Source: Roseococcus microcysteis (GTDB lineage: Bacteria; Pseudomonadota; Alphaproteobacteria; Acetobacterales; Acetobacteraceae). Taken from it: 64,000 bases of DNA. Positions 37,948-46,549 of this stretch are shown here, piece after piece. Under the pieces are notes generated by a model. That model saw nothing but the letters and a program-made list of their open reading frames with translations, was not told the origin of the DNA and did no database searches. The stretch is from assembly GCF_014764365.1 (NCBI RefSeq), contig NZ_CP061718.1, forward strand, positions 744,001 through 808,000. The letters run 5' to 3'. The position numbers and the translations under genes were made by a program. The stretch's first letter is position 1. Every line of letters starts with the position of its first letter.

Positions 37948-40300
37948 TCCGGGGTCCCCCTCTCCTTGGCTTCTCTCCACGTCCAGCGGGAGAGCAGCAG
38001 CGCATTGCCCAGCACCGAGACGGAGGAGGCCGCCATGGCCGCCCCCGCCAATGCGGGCGACAGAAATCCGAACGCCGCCAGCGGCAGCCCGGCCGAATTG
38101 TAGATGAAGGCCCAGAACAGATTCTGCCGGACCTTGCGCCGCGTGGCCCGCGCCACTTCCAGCGCCGCCGGCACAAGGCGGGGGTCGCCACGCAGCAGCG
38201 TGACCCCGGCGGCCGCGATGGCCGCGTCCGTGCCGCTGCCCATGGCGATGCCGAGATCGGCCGCCGCCAGAGCCGGCGCGTCATTCACCCCATCGCCCAC
38301 CATGGCAACCTTCAGCCCCTGGGCCTGCCAGCCCGCGATGCGGGCGGATTTGTCGGCGGGGAGCAGCCCGGCCTCGACCTCGGTGATGCCGAGACGGGAC
38401 GCGACCGCCTGGGCCGCCGCGGGCGAATCACCCGACAGCATGGCCACCCGCACGCCCATGGCGGCCAGACGCGCCACGGCCTCGGCGGCGCCGGGCTTCA
38501 CGGCGTCCTCGAAGGCCAGCAGGGCCAGCACCCGCTCGCCCTCCACCAGCCAGGCCAAAGTGCGGCCGGCGGCCTCATGTTCGGCGGCCTCGGTCGTGAA
38601 GGCGGGTGCGGCACCGCTCTCGGCCAGCAGGCGCGGGCCGCCCAGTTGCAGGGCGCGGCCCGCCACCACGCCGCGCACGCCTCGTCCGGGCAGGGCGCGG
38701 AAATCCTCGACGGGTGCCGTGGCGCCACCATGGGCGGCCAGCACGGCGCGGGCCAGCGGGTGCTCACTGCCAGCCTGCAGCGCGGCGGCGAGCGCCAGCG
38801 CGCCCGGCTCCGCCTCATGAAGCGCCGCCAGCACGGGCCGCCCTTCGGTCAGCGTGCCCGTCTTGTCGAAGGCGACGAGGGTGGCGGCATGGCCGCGCTC
38901 GATGGAATCCGCGTCGCGCAGCAGGATGCCCGCCCGCGCCGCGGCCCCGGTGCCGGCCATGATGGCGGCGGGCGTGGCAAGGCCCAGCGCGCAGGGGCAG
39001 GCGATGACCAGCACGGCGACCGCGTGCAGGATGGCCTCCTCGCCCCCGCGCCGAGCGCCAGCCAGGCCAGCAGCGTGACGAAGGACAGCGCCATCACCAC
39101 CGGCACAAAGACCGCCGAGACGCGGTCCACCAGCTTCTGGATGGGAGCGCGGCTGGCCTGGGCGGCGGCGACCAGGGCGGCCACGCGCGCCAGCACCGTG
39201 TCCTCGCCGGTGGCGGTGACGCGGAGCGTCAAATGCCCGTCCAGCACCACCGTGCCGGTGATCAGCGCATCGCCCGGATGCTTGGGCACCGGGCGGCTTT
39301 CGCCGGTGATGGCGGCCTCGTCCAGCCCCGCCTCGCCGCGCTCGATCACGCCATCGGCGGGCACGCGCTCGCCAGGGCGCAGCGCCACGCGGTCCTCCAC
39401 GCGCAGCAGGGCGGCGGGGACTTCGCGCTCCTCGCCATTCTCGATGCGGCGGGCGGTGCGGGGGCGGAGGTCCAGCAGGGCGCGGATGGCGCCGGCGGTG
39501 GAGCGCTTGGCCCGCGCCTCCAGCCGCTTGCCCAGCAGGACGAAGAAGATGATGAGGGCGGCGGCCTCGAAATAGAGGTGGTCATGCCCCAGCAGCAGCA
39601 TCCAGAGCGACAGCCCGAAGGCCGCGCTGGTGCCGATGGCCACCAGCAGGTCCATGTTGCCCGTGCCGGCGCGCAGCGCGGCCCAGCCGGCGCGGTAGAA
39701 GCGGAAGCCCAGCCCGAATTGAAGCGGCGTGGCCAGCGCCAGCTGCCACCAGCCGCCCGGCATCCAGGCCATGCCCTGGCCCAGCGCCATGCCCAGCATC
39801 CCGGCCATGAAGGGCAGGGCCAGGAGGAAGGCGGCGCCCAGCGCCAGATCCTCGCGCGGCAGGCGGCGGCGTTGCTCCGTCTCGGCCAGGGCATAGCCGG
39901 CGCGGGTGAGGGCCGCCTCCAGCGCGGAGGTTTCGGTGCCGGCCATGATGCGCAGGGTGGCGCGCTCGGTGGCCAGGTTCACCCCGGCCTCGATCACCCC
40001 CGGCACGGCCCGCAGGGCGCGCTCGACCCGGCCCACGCAGGAGGCGCAGCTCATGCCCGTGACGCCCAGCTCCAGCACCTCTTCCCGCAGGCCGTAGCCC
40101 GCGCGGCGCAGCGCGGCCTCCAGGGCGGGCAGATCGGCGGTGCCGGTGACGGTGGCGCTTTCATCGGCCAGGTTCACCCGTGCCTCGGCCACGCCGGGCA
40201 CGGCGGCCAGCGCGGCCTCCGCGCGGCGCACGCAGCTGGCGCAGCTCAGCCCCGACAAAGCGAGGGTGGTCCGGGAAAGGGTGGCGGCGTGATCCATCAT
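37944..40300 (-). pseudogene. copA: Copper-exporting P1B-type ATPase CopA, broken by a -1 frameshift
   Basis: The protein would be about 785 residues but is split into two overlapping frames. The first (from ATG 40300) contains two HMA domains (GLSCASC and GMSCASC), the membrane segments, and the actuator domain with ITGESRP. The second (to 37944) continues with [21 protein letters not shown] and [12 protein letters not shown]. The frames meet at a run of five C at 39043-39047 on the plus strand (five G in the gene), where a sixth G would restore a continuous protein. Either this is a genuine frameshift, a base-calling error in a homopolymer, or slippage. The break falls just before the CPC copper-transporting motif, so the truncated product alone would be inactive. 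Confidence 0.85.
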
Positions 40301-40316
40301 GTTCCGACAGGTGGTG

Positions 40317-40338
40317 CCTGACACCATGGCAGGGTCAA
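40317..40338 (-). promoter_or_regulatory. CueR-type operator/promoter for copA
   Basis: On the minus strand a TTGACC -35 element (40338-40333) overlaps the start of an imperfect dyad, CCTGCCATGGTGTCAGG (40333-40317), the geometry seen at MerR-family copper promoters. About 19-20 bases separate TTGACC from where the -10 would lie, but the -10 is poor. A transcript would begin near the copA ATG, implying a leaderless or nearly leaderless mRNA. Confidence 0.5.
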
Positions 40339-40345
40339 GGCCGGA

Positions 40346-40366
40346 TTGACCTTGCGCCAGCGCAAG
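40346..40366 (+). promoter_or_regulatory. CueR-type operator facing the protease gene
   Basis: TTGACC at 40346-40351 is followed without a gap by a perfect 16-base dyad, CTTGCGCCAGCGCAAG (40351-40366). The layout copies CueR/MerR promoters, where the dyad fills an overlong spacer after TTGACC. It points to the trypsin-like protease gene, opposite to the copA operator. The -10 region is not convincing. Confidence 0.5.
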
Positions 40367-40377
40367 CGGGACGGCAC

Positions 40378-41445
40378 ATGGCTGGCATGCGCGCATTCAT
40401 GGCCACCCTGCTGCTGGGGGCGACCCTGGCTTTCCCCTCCCTCGCCCAGAATGCGGCGCAACCACAGGAATTCCGGGTGGTGAACCGCTCGGGCGTACCG
40501 GCCACCGCCCTGCACGCCGTCCGCAGCCCGCGCGGCGGGGCGGGCGACTGGGGGCCCAACCTGCTGCGCCCCGACCGGCCCCTGCCCGATGGCGGAGGCT
40601 TCCGCGTGACGCCCAGCGCCGATGCCGGCTGCCGCTTCGACCTGCGACTCGTGGCCCAGGACGGGCGCGAGGCCGTGCTGCGCGACCAGGATATCTGCGT
40701 GAACCGCAACCTGGACCTCCAGCGCCTGGCCGCCGCCGTCGCAGCCGCGCCCCGCATGGCCGGCCCCGCCAACCCCCAGGTGCCGCGTGCCGAGCCCAAC
40801 CGGCGGGCCCAGCGCGTCTCCACCGGCTCGGGCTTCCTCATCGCCGATGGCCTGGTGATGACGAACCAGCATGTGATTGATGGCTGCAACCGCATCATCC
40901 TCAACACGCCCTCCGGCCATTGGCTGGCCGCCGCCCCGCCCGCGCGGGCCGATGCGGCGCTCGACCTCGCCATCCTGAACGTCCCCGGGCTGGTGGGGCC
41001 CGCCCTGCCCTTCCGCGAGGCGCCCGCCCTGCGCCGGGGCGAGGGGGTGGTGGCCTATGGCTTCCCGCTGGCTGGCCTGCTGAGCTCCGAACCCAAGCTG
41101 ACGCGCGGCGAGGTGAACGGGCTGCGCGGCCTGCGCGACAACCCCAACCAGTTCCAGATCAGCGCCGAGGTCCAGCCCGGCAATTCCGGCGGGCCGCTGC
41201 TGGACATGCAGGGAAATGTGGTGGGCGTCATCGTCTCCAAGCTCAACGCCCAGCGCCTGGCGCAGAGCACGGGCGACATCGCGCAGAACATCAACTTCGC
41301 GGTGCAGGGGCGCACGGCACTGGAATTCGCGCGCCGCGCCGGCATCACGCCCCTGTTGGCCGAAAGCCGGGGGCGCGACCTGTCCACGGCGGATGTGGGG
41401 GATGTCGCGCACCGCTCCACACTCTTCATACGCTGCGAGAGGTAG
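40378..41445 (+). CDS. Exported trypsin-like (S1) serine protease
   Basis: A 355-residue protein with a signal peptide (MATLLLGATLAFPSLAQ) and a chymotrypsin-fold catalytic domain. The triad is His165 (MTNQHVIDGC), Asp196 (ALDLAIL) and Ser270 (QPGNSGGPLL). There is no PDZ domain, so it is not a full DegP. A variable N-terminal domain of about 130 residues precedes the protease. Three starts fit (40378, 40387, 40399); I use the first, but a copper-operator-driven transcript would begin around 40383, favouring a later one. It diverges from copA. A role in degrading misfolded periplasmic proteins under copper stress is an inference from that placement. Confidence 0.82.
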   Translation: MAGMRAFMATLLLGATLAFPSLAQNAAQPQEFRVVNRSGVPATALHAVRSPRGGAGDWGPNLLRPDRPLPDGGGFRVTPSADAGCRFDLRLVAQDGREAVLRDQDICVNRNLDLQRLAAAVAAAPRMAGPANPQVPRAEPNRRAQRVSTGSGFLIADGLVMTNQHVIDGCNRIILNTPSGHWLAAAPPARADAALDLAILNVPGLVGPALPFREAPALRRGEGVVAYGFPLAGLLSSEPKLTRGEVNGLRGLRDNPNQFQISAEVQPGNSGGPLLDMQGNVVGVIVSKLNAQRLAQSTGDIAQNINFAVQGRTALEFARRAGITPLLAESRGRDLSTADVGDVAHRSTLFIRCER

Positions 41446-41506
41446 GCCCCTCGCGGAACCGGGCGGGCTTGGCTAGTCTGCCGCCCAACAAGCCGAGGAG
41501 GTTTCC

Positions 41507-42538
41507 ATGCAACGCCGTGCCGTGCTGGCCGCGCCGCTGCTCGCCGCGCCGCTTCTCCTGCCGAGCCCCGCCTCGGCCCAGGCCGCGCTGGTGAGCGAGG
41601 AATTCATGGTCCCGTCCGGCGATGCGGGGATCGAGCTGTTCCTGCGCAACAAGCGTCCGGAGAACCTCACCAGCTTCTCGCCCGCGCGCACCGTGCTGTT
41701 CGTGCATGGCGCGACCTACCCGGCCCACACCTCCTTCGACCTGCCGCTGGGGGGGCTGTCCTGGATGGACTACATGGCCGGCCGCGGCTTCGACGTGTGG
41801 TGCCTCGATTTGCGCGGCTACGGCCGCAGCACCCGCCCGCCCGAGATGGCCCAGCCGCCCGAGGCCAACCCGCCCCTGGTGCGCGGCGAGGTCGCGGTGG
41901 CCGACATCGCCGCCGCCGCCGCCTTCATCCGCGAGCGCCGCTCCGTCCCCCGCCTGATCCATATGGGCTGGTCCTGGGGCACCGCGCTGATGGGCCGCTT
42001 CGCCGCCGACAACCCGACCCTGGTCGAACGCTTGGTCCTCTTCGCCCCCGTCTGGCTGCGCGAGGGCGCGAGCCCGGCCGGCGATGCGATGGGCGCCTAC
42101 CGCTTCGTCACCCAGGCCCAGGCGCGCGAGCGCTGGATGAATGGCGTGCCGCAAGCGGCCCGCGCCAACCTGATCCCCGGCGGTTGGTTCGAGCATTGGG
42201 CCGGCGTCACCTGGGCCACGGATCCCGAAGGGTTGCGCCGCAGCCCCGCGGCGCTGCGCGCGCCCAATGGCGTGCTGCAGGACAGCCGCGAATACTGGCA
42301 GGCGGGCCGCCCCTTCTGGGAACCCGGCCGCGTCACCGCCCCCACCCTGCTGGTGGTGGGCGAATGGGACCGCGACACGCCGCCCTCCATGGCCTTCACC
42401 ATCCTGCCGCTGCTGACCTCCTCGCCCGGGCGGCGGATGGTGCTGCTGGGCGAGGGCACCCACACCATGCTCATGGAGCGCAACCGGGGCGCTCTGTTCC
42501 AGGCCGTGCAGGTCTTTCTTGAAGAGGCATCCGCGTGA
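41507..42538 (+). CDS. Alpha/beta hydrolase with signal peptide
   Basis: A 343-residue exported hydrolase. The N-terminus (MQRRAVLAAPLLAAPLLL) is a signal peptide with cleavage after SASAQA. The hydrolase core shows FVHGATYPA, DLRGYGRS, a GWSWG nucleophile elbow and a terminal GEGTHTMLMER that provides the His. A strong CCGAGGAGG site lies before the ATG. Substrate unknown: an ester or amide. It is the first gene of an eight-gene run, and its last codons overlap the following dehydrogenase gene by four bases, so it is cotranslated with the cluster. Confidence 0.87.
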   Translation: MQRRAVLAAPLLAAPLLLPSPASAQAALVSEEFMVPSGDAGIELFLRNKRPENLTSFSPARTVLFVHGATYPAHTSFDLPLGGLSWMDYMAGRGFDVWCLDLRGYGRSTRPPEMAQPPEANPPLVRGEVAVADIAAAAAFIRERRSVPRLIHMGWSWGTALMGRFAADNPTLVERLVLFAPVWLREGASPAGDAMGAYRFVTQAQARERWMNGVPQAARANLIPGGWFEHWAGVTWATDPEGLRRSPAALRAPNGVLQDSREYWQAGRPFWEPGRVTAPTLLVVGEWDRDTPPSMAFTILPLLTSSPGRRMVLLGEGTHTMLMERNRGALFQAVQVFLEEASA

Positions 42539-43500
42539 CATTTCCGACCAACCCCACCATCTGCTTCGCCCATGTGGCCTATCGCTGCGCCGAGCGTTTC
42601 GCCGAGCGGGGCGCGCCCTTCCCCCATTTCGAGGTGCGCTCCCTGGCCGAACTCGAGGCGCGGATCGGCGAGGCGGATGTGCTGGTGGTCAGCGGCCTCT
42701 GGCGCAACACCCTGCCCGCGCTCTCGCCCCGGCTGAAGTTCGTCCAGTCGCTGTCGGCCGGCACGGACCAGTATGACCGCGCGGTCTTCGCGCAGCACGG
42801 CATCCGCCTGGCTTCCGCCGCCGGCGCCAATGCCAATGCGGTCAGCGAGCATGCGGTGGGGCTGATGCTGGGCATCACGCGCAAGCTGTTCGTGGCGCGC
42901 GACGACCAGCACAAGAAGTTCTTCTCCGGCATGAAGGGTGACTTCGCGCAGCGCGAGGATGAGCTGGCCGGCAAGACCGCCATCGTCGTCGGCACGGGGC
43001 GCATCGGCGCGCGGCTGATCAAGCTGCTCAAGGCCTTCGACATGCATGTCATCGGCGTCCGGCAGAACCCGGCCAGCGGCACGGCGGGCGCCGATGAGGT
43101 GCATGCCACCTCCGCCCTGCCCGGCCTGCTGCCGCGCGCGGATTTCGTGGTGCTGGTCTGCCCGCTGACCGACGCCACGCGCGGCCTGATCGGCGCCGAA
43201 GCACTGGCGGCCATGAAGCCCGGCGCCTACCTCGTCAACTGCGCGCGCGGCGCCGTGGTGGACGAGCCCGCGCTGATCACCGCCCTGCAATCCAACGCCA
43301 TCCGTGGCGCCGCGCTGGACGTGATGATGGCCGAGCCGCTGCCCGAGGAATCCCCTCTCTGGACGCTGCCCAATTGCTACCTGACGCCGCATACCGGCGG
43401 CGAGACCTGCGCCTATGAGATCAACGTGCTGGACCTGATGATGGAGAACATCGGCCGTCTCCAGCGCGGCGAGGCCAGCCTCGTGAACCAGGTGGCCTGA
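42535..43500 (+). CDS. D-2-hydroxyacid dehydrogenase, NAD-binding
   Basis: A 321-residue member of the D-isomer-specific 2-hydroxyacid dehydrogenase family. The NAD-binding loop is VVGTGRIGARLIKLL. The catalytic triad would be Arg in NCARGAVVDE, Glu in AEPLPEESPLW, and His in TPHTGGET. It starts at GTG 42535, overlapping the previous stop (GTGA). Reduction of a 2-oxoacid or oxidation of a D-2-hydroxyacid fits a degradation pathway. The substrate is unassigned. Confidence 0.9.
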   Translation: MTFPTNPTICFAHVAYRCAERFAERGAPFPHFEVRSLAELEARIGEADVLVVSGLWRNTLPALSPRLKFVQSLSAGTDQYDRAVFAQHGIRLASAAGANANAVSEHAVGLMLGITRKLFVARDDQHKKFFSGMKGDFAQREDELAGKTAIVVGTGRIGARLIKLLKAFDMHVIGVRQNPASGTAGADEVHATSALPGLLPRADFVVLVCPLTDATRGLIGAEALAAMKPGAYLVNCARGAVVDEPALITALQSNAIRGAALDVMMAEPLPEESPLWTLPNCYLTPHTGGETCAYEINVLDLMMENIGRLQRGEASLVNQVA

Positions 43501-43503
43501 GCC

Positions 43504-44895
43504 ATGGCGCTGGTGCTCTCGCCGCGCTGGTCCTGGTGCGCCGAGACCGGCCTCAGGGAGCACCCGCATTTCGTCATCGAGAATGGCCGCATCACGGCCA
43601 TTCTCAACGAGGCGCCGAGCCTGGACGCCGAACGCATCGCCCTACCCCAGGGGCTGCTGACGCCGGGGCTGATCAACCTGCACAACCACGCCTTCTCGGC
43701 CCCGCTGTTCCGGGGGCTGGCGGATGACATCCAGCCGGGCAGCCTGCCGGGGCACATCCTGTTCTCGCTGCTGATGCCGCTGGGCGACCTGGTCGCCGAG
43801 ATCATGGAGCCGGACGCCATCGGCGACGCGGTGGAGATGGCGCTGCTCGAATGCCTGATGACGGGCACGACGGCGATGCTCGACATCTGGCGCCCGCAGC
43901 AGCATGAATTCGTGCCCCGCGCCACGGCGCTGGGCCTGCGCACCTGGTCCTGCCCCTACACCTTCACCGTGCCCAACCTCGCCATGGGGCCCGAGGGCAC
44001 GCCGGTCTGGCAGGGTGAGGATGCCTCCGACGCCAGCTTCGACTTCGTGATGAAGCTGCACGCCGAATGGCACCAGGGGCCGGACGGGCTGGCCTCGGTG
44101 GGCTTCGGGCCGCATGGGCCCGACAGCAACTCGCCCGAATTGCTGCGGCGCGTGGATGCGGCGGCGCGGGAGATGGGCGCCATCGTCTCCGTCCATTGCG
44201 CGCAGAACCCGCTGGAGATCGCAGCCGTGCGCGCCGCCCATGGCAAGGGCAGCGTGGAGCATCTGCGCGATTGCGGCCTGCTGCGCCCGGGCGTGATCCT
44301 GGGCCATTGCTTCCTCGCGACCGATGAGGAGATCGCGATGGTGCGCGAGGCCGATGCCACCATCGCCTGCTGCCCGCTGGGTTTTGCGCGCTCCGGCAAG
44401 GGCGTGCCCATTGCGCGCTTCCTCGATTCCGGCGTGCGGCTCGGCATCGGCACGGATGGCGTGACGCTCGACATGGTGGACGAATTGCGCGCCGCCGCGC
44501 TGCTCGCCAAGACGCAATCCACCAATCCGGGCGCGGGCAGCGCCGAACGCCTGCTGACGGCCGCCACGCGCGACAGCGCCGATGCGCTGGGCCGCCCCGA
44601 TCTCGGGCGGCTGACACCCGGCGCCCGGGCCGATGTCGTGATGTTCGACCTCTCCGCCGCACGCTACCAGCCCATCTGGAACCCCCTGCGCGCGCTGCTG
44701 ACCAATGGGCGCGGCAGCGACGTCCACACCGTCGTCACCGCCGGCGAAATCCGGGTGCGCGGCGGCGACCTGGTGCGCGGCGACGCCGATGCCATCATCC
44801 GCCGCGGGGCCGCCGCCATCGAGCGCGTCTGGGCCGAGGCCGCGCGCCGTGGGGCCATACCCGCGGCACTTGCTTCACAAAGGGAATTCGCGTGA
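43504..44895 (+). CDS. Amidohydrolase, TRZ/ATZ-type (guanine deaminase-like)
   Basis: A 463-residue metal-dependent amidohydrolase with a TIM barrel. The metal-binding motif NLHNHAF supplies two His residues, VHCAQNP and GHCFLATD further ones, and GIGTDGVTLD the metal Asp. This is the pattern of the chlorohydrolase/S-adenosylhomocysteine-deaminase branch. A deaminase or ring-opening hydrolase is therefore likely. It begins three bases after the dehydrogenase stop and overlaps the M20 gene by four bases. Confidence 0.87.
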   Translation: MALVLSPRWSWCAETGLREHPHFVIENGRITAILNEAPSLDAERIALPQGLLTPGLINLHNHAFSAPLFRGLADDIQPGSLPGHILFSLLMPLGDLVAEIMEPDAIGDAVEMALLECLMTGTTAMLDIWRPQQHEFVPRATALGLRTWSCPYTFTVPNLAMGPEGTPVWQGEDASDASFDFVMKLHAEWHQGPDGLASVGFGPHGPDSNSPELLRRVDAAAREMGAIVSVHCAQNPLEIAAVRAAHGKGSVEHLRDCGLLRPGVILGHCFLATDEEIAMVREADATIACCPLGFARSGKGVPIARFLDSGVRLGIGTDGVTLDMVDELRAAALLAKTQSTNPGAGSAERLLTAATRDSADALGRPDLGRLTPGARADVVMFDLSAARYQPIWNPLRALLTNGRGSDVHTVVTAGEIRVRGGDLVRGDADAIIRRGAAAIERVWAEAARRGAIPAALASQREFA

Positions 44896-46100
44896 CCACC
44901 GACGAGACCATCGCCTCCATCCGCGGCCACGCCGCCTACCAGGCCGCCTGCGACGTGCTGCGCGCCGAGCATGACCGCACGGTGCAGGACATCATCACCC
45001 TCACGGAAATCCCCGCCCCGCCCTTCGCGGAAGAGAAGCGCGCGGCCGCCTATCTCGACATGCTGCGCGCCCATGGGCTGGACGAGGTCGCGCAGGACGA
45101 GGTCGGCAACGTCATGGGCCTGCGCCGTGGCTTCGGCAATGGCGACATCCTGGTGGTGGCGGCGCATCTCGACACCGTCTTCCCCGCCGGCACCGATGTG
45201 CGGGTGCGGCGCGAGGGCACCAAGCTGTTCGCCCCCGGCGTGGGCGACGACACGCGCAGCCTGGCCGTGAACCTCGCCTTCCTGCGCGCCATGGACGCGG
45301 CGGGCATCCGCACGCGGCATGACATCCTGTTCGTCGGTGATGTGGGCGAGGAAGGGCTGGGCGATTTGCGCGGCATCCGGCACCTCTTCGCGACCCATCC
45401 GAAGCGCGAGCGCATCCGTGGCTTCCTGACGGTGGACAGCCCGGAGGTGGAGCGCATCGTCACCGGCGGCATCGGCTCCCGCCGCTTCCGCGTGACCTTC
45501 CGTGGCCCGGGTGGCCACAGCTACGCCGCCTTCGGCATGGTGAACCCGATGTATGCCATGGCCGAGGCCGCGCGCAGCCTCGCCGCCATCCGCGTGCCCC
45601 GCGAACCCGTGACGACGCATTGCGTCAGCGTGGTCTCGGGCGGCACCTCGATCAACGCCATCCCGGAGACGGTGACGATGGAGGTGGATTTGCGCTCCGC
45701 CTCGGCCGAGGAATTGTCCAAGCTGGAACGCGCCTTCCTGGCCGGCGTCGAAGGCGCCGTGGCCGCCGAGAACATGGCGCGCGAGGGCACCATCCGCGTG
45801 GAGATCACCCCCGTGGGCGACAGGCCCGCGGGCCACACGCCCAATGGCGCGCCCATCGCGCGGCTGGCCGCGGCGGCGGTGGCGGCGGAGGGCTACAGCC
45901 CCTCCTTCGAATGGTCCTCCACCGATGCCAACATCCCGATGAGCCTCGGCATCCCGGCCCTTCGCATCGGCTCGGGCGGGCGCGGGGGCCGCGCGCATTC
46001 GCTGGAGGAATGGATCGACGTGGAGATCGAGGATTCGCTGCGCGGCATGCGCGCGAGCCTCGCCACGATCCTGGCCGTCGCGGAGATGGAGTTGGCATGA
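44892..46100 (+). CDS. M20-family metallohydrolase (peptidase T-like)
   Basis: A 402-residue zinc enzyme of the M20 peptidase family. Metal-binding stretches are AAHLDTVFP, GVGDDTRSLA, GDVGEEGLGD and a C-terminal RAHSLEEWI. The dimerisation domain (FRGPGGHSYAAF) is also present. Family members cleave small peptides or N-acyl amino acids and some remove carbamoyl groups. The GTG start overlaps the previous gene by four bases. Hydrolysis of an amide or carbamoyl intermediate would follow the amidohydrolase step. Substrate not assignable. Confidence 0.88.
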   Translation: MTTDETIASIRGHAAYQAACDVLRAEHDRTVQDIITLTEIPAPPFAEEKRAAAYLDMLRAHGLDEVAQDEVGNVMGLRRGFGNGDILVVAAHLDTVFPAGTDVRVRREGTKLFAPGVGDDTRSLAVNLAFLRAMDAAGIRTRHDILFVGDVGEEGLGDLRGIRHLFATHPKRERIRGFLTVDSPEVERIVTGGIGSRRFRVTFRGPGGHSYAAFGMVNPMYAMAEAARSLAAIRVPREPVTTHCVSVVSGGTSINAIPETVTMEVDLRSASAEELSKLERAFLAGVEGAVAAENMAREGTIRVEITPVGDRPAGHTPNGAPIARLAAAAVAAEGYSPSFEWSSTDANIPMSLGIPALRIGSGGRGGRAHSLEEWIDVEIEDSLRGMRASLATILAVAEMELA

Positions 46101-46155
46101 TGTTCGCCACCGATTCACGCCTCCGGGCTGCCGCCCTCCGGCGATCGGGGGCGGC

Positions 46156-46545
46156 ATGACCCTCATCGTCCGCATGGGCGACGTGACGCCCTATTCCCCC
46201 GCCAACCACCACGGCACCGTCAACCACCGCCTCATCGGCCCCGAAACGGTGGGTGCGCGCCAGGTCGAGATGCTGCACGGCACGCTGCAGCCCGGCGGCT
46301 CCGCCCTGCCCCACGCCCATCCGGGGCTGGAGCAGATCTGCTACCTGCTGGAAGGCCGCGCCCGCGTCGCCTGCAATGGCGAAGAGGGCGAGATGGGGCC
46401 CGGCGATGCCTGCTTCTTCCCCGCCGATGCCGAACACCTTTTCCAGGTGATTGGCGACACGCCGGTGCGCGTGCTCGTGATCTACGCACCACCCTATGGC
46501 GAGAACCCCGAGAAGGTGATCCGCCGCACTGACCATGGAGGATAA
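46156..46545 (+). CDS. Cupin-domain protein, 129 residues
   Basis: A single-domain cupin. The metal-binding motifs are LPHAHPGLEQICYLLEG (His, His, Glu) and GPGDACFFPADAEHLFQV (His). Small cupins act as isomerases, dioxygenases or sensor-like binders; nothing distinguishes these here. It ends inside the ribosome binding site region for the following TctC-like gene. The 55-base gap from the M20 gene contains a GGGGGCGGC that could serve as a ribosome binding site. Confidence 0.82.
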   Translation: MTLIVRMGDVTPYSPANHHGTVNHRLIGPETVGARQVEMLHGTLQPGGSALPHAHPGLEQICYLLEGRARVACNGEEGEMGPGDACFFPADAEHLFQVIGDTPVRVLVIYAPPYGENPEKVIRRTDHGG

Positions 46546-46549
46546 CGTC

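Noticed and set aside
37944-39014. Second separate copper ATPase gene
   Set aside because: The frame begins in the middle of the membrane domain just before the CPC motif and continues the first frame after a homopolymer, so it is the second half of one gene.
40180-40377. Upstream in-frame extension of the protease gene
   Set aside because: It would cover the copA start and the copper operators and lacks homology; the signal peptide begins at 40378-40399.
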